A stretch of 64,000 nt of DNA. Origin: Oscheius onirici. Lineage: Eukaryota; Nematoda; Chromadorea; Rhabditida; Rhabditidae. Positions 22,477 to 35,370 of the stretch are shown in pieces; the stretch's first letter is position 1, and each line of letters starts with the position of its first letter. Location: the NCBI GenBank assembly GCA_932521025.1, contig OW051470.1:3892501-3956500 (forward strand), written 5' to 3'. Made by a program: the position numbers and the translations under genes. The notes under the pieces are model-generated. The model was not told the origin of the DNA. It saw only the letters and a list, made by a program, of their open reading frames with translations, and made no database searches.

Positions 22477-22959
22477 TTTTTGGCTCATTTCATATTTGGA
22501 GGAGTGGCTTCTAAGTTGAGAACTCGAAACAGGATCCATATGTTCGTGTGTGAAAACTCTCAAATAGTCGATCTGAAACTTTGGATTATTCATTATTCTG
22601 TGGAACAGTAAAGATTATGAGCCTAGCTGGAGTTTAGCGACAGGCACAAAAGCTCAGGAGTCAGTTCTGTTCTGAAAATCTTGACTCTGTTGTTCCGTCT
22701 TATCATTCTATACTGTCTACAGTCGTCTGTCTATCACGTTCAGGATTTTTATTTGCCTTCAAGTCTGGCCAATCGACCATAACAGTCGCTTACCCGCATC
22801 CAGGTTTTCTTTCGTATTCAGTTTTCTCAAAGAGAGGATTAGTCCACTTTCCCTTTGCTTTCATTCACCGTCCTTGATCGCCTCTCCTTTCAGTTTTCCT
22901 CATATCCAGACGATGCCAGAATGTTACTATCTTTCTTCTACAGGCAAGCACAAGTTTAG

Positions 22960-23320
22960 ACGTCTGAGAATAAGTCAATTCCAGCTGTTTATCCTCTTGA
23001 TAGAGAACCTCGAAGAGGGAATACAAATCAAAGTTTTCTCCCGGATGCCCCACCACCATATGAACATTTTGCATCGCCATGCTGTGAATCCCCGAACCTA
23101 CCCAGGTAATCTGTATAAAATAATTTCAACTCTTCTCTTTTCAAGATACTCTTCTCTGGCAGTCAGACCTTCAGCTCCTCCACTTTCCCCATGTTTATCG
23201 AGAAGAAATATTACCAAACTTCCAAACGACTGTGATCTTTTGATAGTCTTTCTAGTCTTAGGTATCATTATGACTATTCTGATGCTCAGTGTGTTTGTCA
23301 TTATTTTGCTGGTCGAGTAA
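22960..23320 (+). CDS. Small proline-rich protein with PPPY motif and C-terminal membrane helix
   Basis: Two exons with a 40-base intron (23106-23145) in phase give PAVYPLDREPRRGNTNQS, PDAPPPYEHFASPCCES, then YSSLAVRPSAPPLSPCLSRR and a membrane helix DLLIVFLVLGIIMTILMLSV before the stop at 23318-23320. The 5' exon and start codon are not resolved. The order (PPxY in front of a single membrane span at the extreme C-terminus) matches WW-domain or NEDD4-ligase adaptor proteins in general. The next gene, on the other strand, has the same plan. Function unknown. Confidence 0.6.
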
Positions 23321-23389
23321 TAAGGATTTATTAGATTGTGTTCGGATAGATACAATAAGTGAATTAGAGCTGATTTCCCAGTAGAAGCC

Positions 23390-23822
23390 TCAAGGAAGAT
23401 ACTTGCAAGCGGCGAACAGCATGAAGATTACTACGAATATTTCAGTTTGAGATTTTCGCTTAACTTGTTACCTATTGCTATAAGTACCACGTAGCCGATG
23501 AACTTTGTATTCTCGGGTCTGATGTGTTCGGCCGGTCGAGGAGCAGGCCAAATGTACACTAAAGTTTGTTGTTTGTTTGTCTCTGTAGAACCTACCATGC
23601 TGATCGTTCTCCGGCGTAGCTCCACAATGTTCACATCTCTTCGGAGCGACTCCAGTGGCCACACTCTTCTTCTCTGAAAACTCTTTATTTTCAGTCAAAA
23701 TTCGAAATCAAACTTTGAGCAATGGACTTTTTCTTGGCTATTGCGTTTCCGGGATCCATGTAGGGAGGCGGGGTGGTCGGCTCCTCCGACTCGATATGAA
23801 CAAATTCTTGAACACTGGGCAT
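23390..23822 (-). CDS. Small PPPY-motif protein with C-terminal membrane helix
   Basis: Four exons in phase give about 104 residues: MPSVQEFVHIESEEPTTPPP followed by YMDPGNAIAKKKSIAQKKK, a CEHCGATPEN knuckle, VYIWPAPRPAEHIRPENTKF, and a membrane helix FIGYVVLIAIVIFMLFAACK ending CKYLP and stop. Introns are about 37-40 bases. CEHC may bind a metal or be modified. It faces the preceding gene tail to tail, 70 bases apart. Both have PPPY and a tail anchor, so they may be diverged paralogues. Function unknown. Confidence 0.7.
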
Positions 23823-23972
23823 TGCTCTCCCACTCTGCAACAATTACATGTTAAGCACAACAAGAGACGAAACGAGTTGATTAATTGATTGAAAACATGT
23901 GATCAGAAACACAGCTGACTATTATCTCTTGGACTGGAATAATCGGGAGGATAGGACTGCGAATACTAAAAT

Positions 23973-24790
23973 GGGAGAGAGTGGATCAAAACAAGAGTGG
24001 CCAAAACAAGGAAGGCTATTCTAGGTAAACAGTAGAGAAAGACAAAGAAGACAACCAATTCTCAATGAATGTGATTCGAAGGTAAGATCAAACTGTCAAT
24101 TGACCAAATATTCCAAATACTATATTACTCACAAAAGACAAGACTTTGAAAAAGAACGAATTCGCTGACGCAACTGATCTCTGCGGCGGTTATGATTCCT
24201 TTCAATTGCTGTAGATCTTTCGTTGCAACGAAAGTAAAAACAAAAGTTTGCAAAGGAACAAAAGTTGTTGTGGGACTGAGGGTGCGAAACATGTTTATGC
24301 CTCGTACGACCACGTGCCCACCGACTGGACCATGATTGTCAAATATCCATTTCATTGATCCGCGCGATGATCCGTCCGTGACAGATGAAGAAGGAGTGTG
24401 ACCAGATGGAATTGTGGTCAGATGGATGCAAATGGAAAGGTCAGAATTAAAAAATAAGGAACAACTTTGAGTTCGGGAATTGCTTGTCTACAGAAAAATG
24501 TTGTTTGTTTCACATTAGGAAGTAGTCTCAAAGGAGTTGGTAATCGATGAAAGAAGTGGGTCACATGCGAATGGAGTGATCCGAGGAAAACAACCTTGTT
24601 TGGAACTTTTGTACCCGAGGAGACTCGTGATGGGGAGGGCAAAGTTCGGTCGAGTGACCAGATGTGTTGTCAATCAGTCTCTACCAGACAAATAACAGAG
24701 AATCGCGATGAGAGAAACGGTCGCGCAGACTCCAGTTATTAATGTTCCAGTCGACCCAAATCGAGAGTTTGATCTGATTTACGAACTGTG
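23973..24790 (-). CDS. Possible membrane or GPI-anchored protein, unknown
   Basis: Minus-strand exons are suggested by an N-terminal hydrophobic stretch (TLITGVCATVSLIAILCYLS, near 24700), a Ser/Arg/Val-rich middle (SLDRTLPSPSRVSSGTKVPN), a block MKWIFDNHGPVGGHVVVRG and a tail QSLVF. A strong GTGAGTAA donor follows near 24134. If this joins the acceptor near 24027, the protein ends in a hydrophobic helix (SFLVLATLVLIHSLPF), as in GPI signals or tail anchors. Internal exon joins are not settled. Confidence 0.35.
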
Positions 24791-24977
24791 ACGCTGACCT
24801 TCAAACTAGCCAGATAAGCAACTGGCAAAACGGCCGAAAAACTACGAAACTTTTACTTAAAAATCTTTATTATACAGTTGTAATTTAATACCGCCAAGTT
24901 AATGTTGCAAGACAAGACACCAAAGGACAATAGTAGACATTCAAAGAAACAACTATCACAGGCGTTACCGGTAGAGA

Positions 24978-25849
24978 TTAGTGCAGATTGTGAGACTCGG
25001 CGCGATAATGGTAGAATCCCATGGCGTATTGGGAGATGTTCCAGCCAGCTGTTACAGAAGCAACCCAGGCGATGAAAATGAACGACATAGGATAGAGGAA
25101 GACCTGTGTCTTGTGAAGGATTGGAAGTGCTGAAAGAAACCTTTGGGGGTTTTAATATGAAAAAAAATACCTATGTAGCCAAGGAAAGTGATGTAGACAT
25201 AATAGACGGCAGCAATAAACCAGATTGTATTGCCGAGAAGAGCGGCAAAGAATCCTGTCGAGTCTACCAAATCTAGAAAAAGGTCAAAAATGAAAAGAAA
25301 GAATTCTTACGAGGATAAAGTATTGGGAGAAGTACGTGAAGAAGGATGAGCATTGGGAAGAAGGCATTTAGATGGACGTCAAAGCAATAGCCCCATTCCA
25401 CGTCTTGATCTTTCACTTTCCGCAGAAATTTATTGGAAAAGGACCTAAAAACTGCGGCAAAAGATTATTTGGAAAAATTACCATAAAGCTGTGGCGATAA
25501 CGATTCCCGCTCCGATACAGTCGATGAAAATCACCCAAAGGATGAATTTCAAAAATCCCCACATTGAAAGACCGAGAGCGACTGCATAAAAAACGGAAGA
25601 AAGGACGAGCGCAAGAGATAGAAGAACAAGAAACGCCGGGTCATCTCGAGCAAATTGATCTTTCGTTCCTAAAAAAATGAATAGGAAGAAATAAAAACGA
25701 AGTCTACGTTTTCTGTATAAAAAATTGCGGTATACACTGCGTGGTCGTGTTAAAAGATGTAGCATTTGAGAGCCAGCAAACTCGAAATCCATTTGTCGAA
25801 TGTGAAGAAAACGACGTCCGAAACGGCTCAGCTTATTCCAGGCAGACAT
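24978..25849 (-). CDS. unc-50: UNC-50 homologue (Golgi membrane protein)
   Basis: Exons give RRFLHIRQMDFEFAGSQMLH, RPRSVYRNFLYRK, then TKDQFARDDPAFLVLLSLAL and FLKFILWVIFIDCIGAGIVI. These are followed by VKDQDVEWGYCFDVHLNAFF, LLGNTIWFIAAVYYVYITFL and a tail GWNISQYAMGFYHYRAESHN. These are UNC-50 family blocks in the right order, with five or more membrane spans. The ATG at 25849 gives MSAWNKLSRFGRR; an upstream frame has only TTG. UNC-50 is a conserved Golgi protein needed in C. elegans for assembly and traffic of levamisole-type acetylcholine receptors. Introns are 40-55 bases. AATAAA lies near 24869. Confidence 0.93.
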
Positions 25850-26093
25850 TCTTACAGCAGTCAAACAACCGACGCGATCCGCTGTGCTGAAAATACGTTA
25901 TTGAAAGATATGAGAGATTTAAAGAAAGGGGCTCTAGAGGTCAGCTGCTCGGCCAAATGACCACCGCCGTAATCAATAAAGAAGAGGAGGTGCTGGAACA
26001 GATGGCGTTTTCTTTTCGGGCGTTCAGTGCTGATCTATGCAAAGCTAAAACTTTTCCACTCATTTTTCACTTTCTAGCTGCGTTTATCGAACT

Positions 26094-26643
26094 CACAAGG
26101 GAAGCCTGTCAGGTCAACTCGGAGTTTGAGGTCGAGTATAGTGCCATTCGATAGCCCATGGCAAATAGATTCCGGGGTATATTTCGAAATTTGCAGGATA
26201 CCCGCCTAGACCGAGATATGAACGATTTAAAAACGGTCGCACCCGTCCCATGAAACATATTGCGCGGGATCGGTATCTAAAAACATGGCAGCGTGGCCCA
26301 ATGGTGTGTGGTCCAGTCTCATGATCATGTGGTCATGGGTTCAATTCCATTTTCTTTTTTTTCTTTTGTTTTTCACCTATTGATTCTTCTTGTGTTTTTC
26401 ATAACTTTTTGGATGTAAACAAGATCGAAAGGCATTTTCCGGCTTCTAGGTGATTTTTGGAGAGAAAATATTTTTCGACTGTTTCATGGGACGGGTGCGA
26501 CCGTTTTTAAATCGTCCATATCTCGGTCTAGGAGGGTATCCTGCAAATTTCGAAATATACCCCGGAATCTATTTGCCATGGACTATCGAATGACACTGTA
26601 CTCGTCCTCAAACTCCGAGTTGACCTGACAGGCTTCCTTTGTC
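26094..26643. repeat. Large inverted repeat with tRNA-like loop
   Basis: Arms of about 163 bases (26094-26256 and 26481-26643) are nearly complementary; landmarks are GGTCGCACCCGTCCCATGAA and its complement. The 224-base loop carries the tRNA-like sequence listed separately. Confidence 0.85.
26288..26352 (+). other. tRNA-like sequence with Pol III boxes
   Basis: An A-box-like TGGCCCAATGG (26294-26304) and a B-box GGTTCAATTCC (26338-26348) lie 33 bases apart, followed by a T-run from 26350. The cloverleaf is imperfect: the D stem pairs weakly, and the anticodon region is a CATGA/TCATG hairpin with an 8-base loop. It is best called a tRNA-derived or SINE promoter relic rather than a working tRNA. 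Confidence 0.5.
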
Positions 26644-26939
26644 AGCGTGTAAAAGAACCCCCAGGATATATAAATAGTTTTGGAAATACAAGAAACAGCG
26701 ACGTTGGCCAATATTTATGCCATTCAGCTAAATTCCCGAAGTTATCTTCTGATTTACACCCATCCTAGGGGTAAATTGCGAGGCTGAGTTCGATAAACAC
26801 AGCTAGAAAGTGTAAAAAAGAGTGGAAAATGATTAAAAAAAAAGCGAAATATGGTTATTTGGAACGTTCCCGCAAAAAAATTTGAACGAAGGGGGCCGCC
26901 TGCCGAACTATTATCAAAAAGTTATGTAAAAATACTAAC

Positions 26940-27189
26940 CTTCCACTATATGTCGAATATACTCCAGGTGATGCGTAGCCACTTCTTGCCCCTATACGAA
27001 ACTGTCTGGACCCGGAAGGAGATTGGATGCCTGATGTACCAGGCTGGGAGTATCCTTGGCCAGGATAGCTGCGCATTACCTTCTTTGCTCCAGATTTGAA
27101 GCGCTGAAAAGAAAATAATAATGTGAAAGCAGTTGAAAGAATGTAGAAGAAGAAATGATGGAATAGCCATTCAAAACGAACTCCAACAC
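26940..27189 (-). CDS. C-terminal exon of a membrane protein (partial)
   Basis: Open exon after a TCTCTCAG acceptor: VRFEWLFHHFFFYILSTAFT, LLFSFQRFKSGAKK, then a Gly/Ser/Tyr-rich tail MRSYPGQGYSQPGTSGIQSP, RQFRIGARSGYASPGVYST, ending at a GTTAGT donor. A final membrane span followed by a YPGQGYSQP-type tail recalls synaptogyrin or SCAMP-like vesicle proteins, but this is only a resemblance. Upstream exons were not found, because the next sequence upstream is the OST4 gene. The downstream intron contains the foldback elements at 26045-26920. Confidence 0.4.
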
Positions 27190-27355
27190 TGAGAGAATTA
27201 AATTTATTAAATAAGTATACAATTTATTAAAGAGACCGATGTAAAATTAGACCCATCAAAATCACATTGGAACAACTGCGAAGAGGATATTGTCGACAGC
27301 AAGAAAAGGAATGTCTGTAACATTTGCTTACAGAGATAAAGAAAAGGATCTTACT

Positions 27356-27475
27356 TCAGTTACGAAGAGCGGCTGGCTTCTGATTGGCGGAAATCCAGTG
27401 GAAGAGAACAACGAGCATGAACATTCCGATGCCGAGAATGTTGGCAGCGATTCCAAGCTGAACGTCGGTGATCAT
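27356..27475 (-). CDS. ost-4: Oligosaccharyltransferase subunit OST4
   Basis: Single-exon gene of 39 codons: [20 protein letters not shown], then a helix ending LVVLFHW and a tail [12 protein letters not shown]. The MITDVQL start, the single membrane helix and the length are those of OST4, the smallest subunit of the ER oligosaccharyltransferase that N-glycosylates proteins. OST4 helps join the catalytic STT3 subunit to the complex. Poly(A)-like AATAAA motifs lie downstream near 27205 and 27230. The gene is easily missed because of its size. Confidence 0.9.
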   Translation of the reverse strand: MITDVQLGIAANILGIGMFMLVVLFHWISANQKPAALRN

Positions 27476-27819
27476 TTTGCTGAAAATACTCAATCGTATA
27501 CACAAGAGTTGCGAGAGGAAAAAAAACGACTAGCAGAAAAGAATGCTGGAATATGGCCTAGTACACGTGGCACAATTCGCTAAAGGGTTGAATAAACGTT
27601 TTTTTTGCCTCACGTTGCCATAAGTTTTCAGAATACGAGGAGGAAAAAAAGGTAAAAGGAAGATCGGAAGTTTCAATATTGTTGCTGGTAGAGCCAGCAC
27701 GGCAAAATTTGGCTGCTGGCTGAGTATCTTATTGATTGGCGTTGTGCCAGAAACCAGCTGTTTCACCTCTCTTCTGATTAATTTTCGACATAGAATAGAT
27801 TTTGAGCTATATTTCAGAA

Positions 27820-29154
27820 ATGGTTGATGAAAAACACGGCTCAATCGATTTAGGAGACGACATTCCCCTAGCGGATGAAGGTAAGAAATTATCGACAAAT
27901 ATCGATAGAAACTTTTAGAAGACAATACTTTAATGCTTAGTGGACGAACTCCACGACCTGCACAGCCTCTTCCACGAGAAGAACCTCCAGAAGACCCGGA
28001 GGAGAAAGCTAGGCTAATTGCTCAAGTTTTAGAGCTTCAAAATACACTGGATGGTAAGTTTTTACGTAAAGTTCGATTTTTGGCATTATGTCAAACGATA
28101 GCCGCAATTTTATAGATATGGTTTGTTCAAAAAAAAAGAGCGCGACAGTAACCCATTTAATTCGCTGCGAGACCGGAATAACAACAGAAAACTTGGCTGA
28201 GTATCCTATGTCACAGCTCGCCGTGCCTTTGAAACGTTGGACAAATGGTTTTCGTGGCGGAATCATGGGGCGCCCGAGAGCCGAAAAATTTGAATTTTTG
28301 GCTTGAAAATTGGAAATTTCGGTGTATCGTTTTCTCAGTCACCCGTCAACAGTTTTTTCTGTCCTCGGTCTCATTATGACGGCCGTATCGAGTTCTACCA
28401 GAATGAGTTTTGGCACCAAAATGTGTACAGCGAAACCAGCTGAAAAATAAAGAATACTGTATAGCGCAGTCATTTTGCATGCAATCAGCCTGAAAAAACT
28501 CATTCTTTTAGAACTCAACACGGCCGTCAAAATGAAACCAAGAACAGGAAAAAATGTAGTCGGGGTGCCGAGAAAACGTTACACCAAAATTTTCCCATTT
28601 TCAAGCTAAAAATTCAAAATTTGAATTCCCGCGCTTGAAATTCCGTTGAGATTTTTAAATCGCTGCGGGACCCACAATAGGACCAAGTCCTTTAAAGTGC
28701 CGGCTTTGGCGAACTGTGATGTTTCCATGTTATAAGGGTCTCGCGCGGAAACAAATGGGTTACGGTCGAGCTCTCTTTTTTTTTTTTGAACAAACCATAA
28801 AAAGAAACAAGCAAAAATCAATAAAAATGGAAAATCTGCCAAAAAGAAGGAAACATCCAAATTTGTGTCAAAATTCCGGGGTGTCGTGACAGAACTTTTT
28901 CCCGGGATTGAGCCCAGTTCAAATGCAATAAATTGAATATTCCCTTACAAACCAAAAAAAAGTAACAAAACAAAACCCATTCGAAGAACAAACGTGAGCG
29001 TTTTCCAGATTTGAGTCAGCGAGTAGACTCTGTGAAAGAAGAAAGTCTGAAACTGCGATCGGAAAATCACGTCCTCGGTCAATACATCAACAACCTGATG
29101 TCCTCCTCTTCCGTCTTTCAGTCATCCGCCCCTAAAAATGGCGTCAAACAGTAA
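27820..29154 (+). CDS. unc-69: UNC-69 / SCOC short coiled-coil protein
   Basis: Three exons (27820-27880, 27919-28053, 29009-29154) give [20 protein letters not shown], an acidic Pro-rich stretch, and the conserved coiled coil [54 protein letters not shown]. This is the SCOC core almost without change. SCOC/UNC-69 works with UNC-76/FEZ in axon growth and synaptic vesicle transport and with ARL1 at the Golgi. Intron 2 is 955 bases and holds a 683-base foldback element, far above the usual 40-base size; the splice sites stay intact (GTAAGTTT and TTTTCCAG). Confidence 0.95.
28117..28799. mobile_element. Foldback MITE, family 2 (TATGGTTTGTTC ends)
   Basis: Terminal repeats of about 45 bases: TATGGTTTGTTCAAAA with GTAACCCATTT at the left, and the complement at the right end. 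Inside are further nested inverted segments (28290-28335 against 28570-28620, and a CGGCCGTC-containing core). It sits in unc-69 intron 2. A shorter relative lies at 37279-37467. Confidence 0.8.
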
Positions 29155-30042
29155 GCACAACAACTCCCTCGACCCTCCGTTGCAGTTAACTATCTCCCGT
29201 TGATACTCTCCTTCTAGTCAAGACGTCATTCCATTCTTGCCGCGTTTCTTTCGGTTAACCCTATGTGTCTCAACCTTTTTTACACCTAACCAGCGCTTTT
29301 TGTTGTGGTCGTCCGTGGTCAGTGTCGTCACATTTCAGACTCGAACATGAGGACTACGAGTGGTAGACTACATACTCTTGACGGCATCTCTTCTCACCAG
29401 CTTTCTCAGTTTGCATGCTCTTACAAACGCAGATTAGTCAGTTTTCGGTTCTCATTCCAGATTATGTATTGATTCGTATGATGAAGCTTTATACTATCAA
29501 GTTATTTTGAAAGACAGATTCTCCGAGATAGATTCAATTATTAGCACTTCATAAGAAAGCTTCGAAGAGGTAAAACAAATAACCACAGAGGAGTCGGATG
29601 TTCCTGGAACAAAGTGCAGTCGGTCACGTGTTTCAGAACCGTTTCTTATCTAAAGACAGGGGACATTGTGCTCTATTCACACCTTCTCCAATATCCTCTT
29701 TTTTGCTACCACCACACTTCGCAGAGTCTTTTGAATTCATTAGGTCTCGATTTGCTCGGAGTTTTCATCTCTGTATAAGTGGAATGTTTTGAAGACAATC
29801 AGTTCTTTTTGGAAGAGGGTGCTAATATGGATTCCGGATTGCAGACTTAATCTGTGGACAGCTTGTACTCTTTCCTTATCAGTCATCGCCTTGTGCAAAC
29901 CAGCTTCGATAGTTTCATTTACTAGTTTTACTCTAATGCAATCAAAAGTTCAAACGTGTCCGTCTAATATGACCTTCAACTGAAAGAAATGTCATCGATT
30001 AATAGTTTTTAGAAAGATTCTTTATGTACACTCTTTTTACAG
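29155..30042. other. Intergenic, no gene seen
   Basis: 3' flank of unc-69 and upstream region of the AGPS gene. Two 64-codon frames (29598-29983) show no support. Confidence 0.5.
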
Positions 30043-32232
<2,190 letters not shown>

Positions 32233-32542
32233 CCCCTCTTTCCGAATAAAGCCTTTGAAATGTTTCAGTCGGAGGCTGCGATTGCTCATTTTAATCCCGG
32301 CGCTTCCACTCGAGCACCCTTCGCCCATCCTAATAACGTGTCTCTGTAGCCTCAGGCCATTAGTGTTTTGTCCATCTTTAGAGTAGAGAGCATGGAGGAA
32401 TAGGCTGTTTTTAGAGATGCCGACACGAGATGCCATTCATGTCTCTTTCAGAGGAGGTATTCGCTGACCCTGCTTCAATTAACACATCTCCTAGAATAAC
32501 TCATTTTCTCTGCACGCACTGTAGATCTGCTATTATTCAGGC

Positions 32543-35255
32543 ATGCAACCCAAGTTGCAATCGATCCAGAATTGGAGTAACCGTAATCTATTTACATCGT
32601 CACTCGACTACTGGAATCAGGAACACGGTCAAGAGGAACTCATCTCGGCACAGAAAACCAACTACGGTAGTCTTGTCAAAAAAAGTTTTATGTGTTCTCT
32701 TAGGTTCTACTACTGGTGGGAATGAAAGGAATAACTCGGGTCAGACAGGCGAAACAGTGACGGACTCGCCGCCAGAAGATCCTCATGGAGGAAGTGAGTC
32801 ATTTGTCTTCCTCATATTTGCAATATCTTCTAGCCGGCGAGAAAATCACAGCGCTTCAAGCTGCCTGGAATGTGACGAATGCAATCCAGGGAATGTTCAT
32901 TGTCGGGCTACCAATTGCTGTGAAAGTTGGAGGATGGTGGTCTGTTGGAGCTATGATCGGGGTTGCGTACATCTGTTACTGGACCGGACTGCTGCTCATA
33001 GACTGTCTCTATGAAGATGGTAACAAAGTACGAAAAAGTTATCGAGAGGTTATAATTTCTGGAAGAGTCGACTAAATCATTACGTTTAGGTCGCAGAGTT
33101 TTATCGACCAGGCTTTGGAAAATGGGTTCTGGCTGCTCAACTTACAGAACTACTGTCGACCTGCATAATTTACCTCGTTCTTGCTGCCGACCTACTTCAA
33201 AGTTGTTTCCCCAACATTGGTAATTACTAGATGACAAAATCGTATAATAAGTTCAGATAAACCAGCATGGATGATGTTAGTTGCGGCTGTCCTTCTGGCT
33301 TGTGCTTTTCTCGACTCTTTAGTTCTGGTTTCTCAATTATCCTTTGCCAACGCTGTCTCTCATCTGATTGTGAATGCAATCATGTTAATCTACTGCCTTT
33401 CTGAAATCAGGAGTTGGTCTCTGGGTTCTGTCAGCTTCCGCTTGGATATCCAGACATTTCCAACTATGATCGGTGTTGTAGTGTTTGGTTACACATCTCA
33501 TATTTTTCTGCCAAGCTTGGAGGGCAGTATGGAGGTAGGTTCGAAATAAAATAGAGGGACAACGAAACCCAGGAGCCAAAAGAATTTAAATGGATGCTTG
33601 GCTGGTCCCATGTAGCGGCTGCTGCTTTCAAAGCGATTTTTGGATTATTCGGATATTTGACATTTGGAGAACTAACGCAGGTAAGGGGTACCGAAAAAAA
33701 AACTTATAGAGAGTTCAGCAAGAAATCAGCAACTCTCTTCCAAATCAAGGCTTCAAAGCCGTCGTCAACCTCGTCTTAGTGGTCAAAGCTCTTCTTTCAT
33801 ACCCACTTCCGTTTTATGCGGCAGTACAGCTCTTGAAGGACAACTTGTTCCGTGGAGTGAAAGTGACTCCCTTCACCGGGTATTTTACAGTTAGGGCGAC
33901 AAAAAGGTCTTTTAGATGCTACAGTCCAGATGGTTCACTTAGAGAATGGGCACTCTTTCTGCGAATCTTGCTGCTGATGTTCACTTTGTTCGTTGCGTTA
34001 TCGGTACCCTATTTGATTGAAGTGATGGGTCTGATCGGAAACATCACAGGTAACGAAGCTTTATGATAACAAATTTTCATTAACAAGAACAACTTAGTTG
34101 ACAGTCTCGTCAGTATGTTTTCCCTTGAGAATTCCGGTGACACGAGCGCGACCAGCAGCCTTCCTTTCAACGAGGGCACGACGATCCTTATCGAGCTTCA
34201 GTTTGGTGACGGCAACCTAAAACAGTTAATTAGTAGAGCGCTATGCAAACGGCACGAAGGAAGCGTTTCTTTCCATTCACGATCTCATCGAGAGCTTGAA
34301 AAAGTCTTATCGCCAGCGGGAATTCCATAAGCTCGCATTGATGAAGAAAGGAACATAAAAGAAACGTACCTTTTGGCCCTTGGAACTAGTTCAACTAGTG
34401 AACCTCACAACCCAATAAATTAAAAACTTATTTTGCTGGGGTGGATTCCAATATGGACCGTAGATCCGTTGGCCTTCTCGCGGGTGATCTTGTCGATGTG
34501 AACGACGAATTTTTTACGATAGCAGCGGATGACACGGCCGCTGTTTCCTCTATGACGGCCACGGGTAACGATGACCTCGTCGTCGACTCTGTAAATTCGT
34601 TGATTAAAAAAGTGTGTTCAATCTCACCTGATGGGAATGGCACGGATTCCATGCTTTCCTCTGAGCTCCTTGGTGAGGGGAGAGGACATGATCCTTCTGC
34701 GCTCGTGAGAGGGAGCGTTGAAGTGCTGCTTGCGGCACTTGCCAGAGTCGCTGGTGACGAACTTGTTGAGCTTCATGCTTGTACCCTGTAGGGTGAACTT
34801 TGGTGAAAAAAAACAAGAACAAATAAAATAACAAAAAGATAAAGTTAGAGCGAAAACGTAGCTAAAGTCCCAAAATTGAGGCAGCGGCTAGATATTAAAG
34901 GACTGCGCTGGTCAAATTCCATGCGGGACCCAGCCCGCAATTTGAGCGCGTTCCACCGTTATTTAAAAATACACTAGATTTTTTATAGTTGGTGGAGATT
35001 GAGGAAAACGATAGGTTCTTAAAAATCATTCTGAATTATACAGAAAGAACTAAGAGAACACTTGCAGGCACAATGTTGTCCTTTATTTGGCCAGCACTAT
35101 TCCATCTTCATATCAAGAGGAGCCGAATGGTAGATCGGGATAGGAGGTTCGACCAGTTTGTCATTGGCTTAGGATGTACTATCTGCATTACTGGAATCTA
35201 TTTCTCCTTTATGGAGCTTCTGCGTGCAATCAACAGCGACGAATCCTCAACGTAA
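32543..35255 (+). CDS. unc-47: Vesicular GABA/glycine transporter (VGAT, UNC-47)
   Basis: The start ATG 32543 opens a polar cytosolic N-terminus ([20 protein letters not shown]), then [11 protein letters not shown] and the VGAT signature [20 protein letters not shown]. Later blocks: [99 protein letters not shown] and [20 protein letters not shown]. The last exon (35068-35255) is joined across a 1,018-base intron: GLIGNIT to [16 protein letters not shown], phase 1 on both sides. The intron carries the ribosomal protein L26 gene on the other strand. VGAT loads GABA and glycine into synaptic vesicles. AATAAA lies near 35279. Confidence 0.93.
34094..34776 (-). CDS. rpl-26: Ribosomal protein L26 (uL24)
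   Basis: The start ATG 34774-34776: [20 protein letters not shown], then [20 protein letters not shown] and a spliced middle [80 protein letters not shown], ending [13 protein letters not shown]. This is the full eukaryotic uL24 with its KOW segment (DDEV..RG..G..G), part of the large subunit near the exit tunnel. The whole gene lies inside the last intron of the VGAT gene on the opposite strand, so the two transcripts overlap. Confidence 0.95.
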
Positions 35256-35370
35256 TAAAAAAAATTTGATATGTTTATGAATAAAAGTAGTCTAGTGCCG
35301 CAAATTTTTATTTGCAACCAATGTACAGAAATGAGATAGTATGAACAAGTTACGGACAAAAGAATTTGAT

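Larger units (their letters stand above)
26045..26920. mobile_element. Foldback family 1 copy, split by a second foldback
   Basis: The right arm (26788-26920) and a piece of the left arm (26045-26093, ending in TTTCTAGCTGCGTTTATCG) match the element at 22068-22476. Between them sits a different foldback (26094-26643). The order shows one element inserted into another. Confidence 0.6.

Noticed and set aside
25957-26154. 65-codon plus-strand frame upstream of unc-50
   Set aside because: It lies in foldback sequence shared with other repeat copies.
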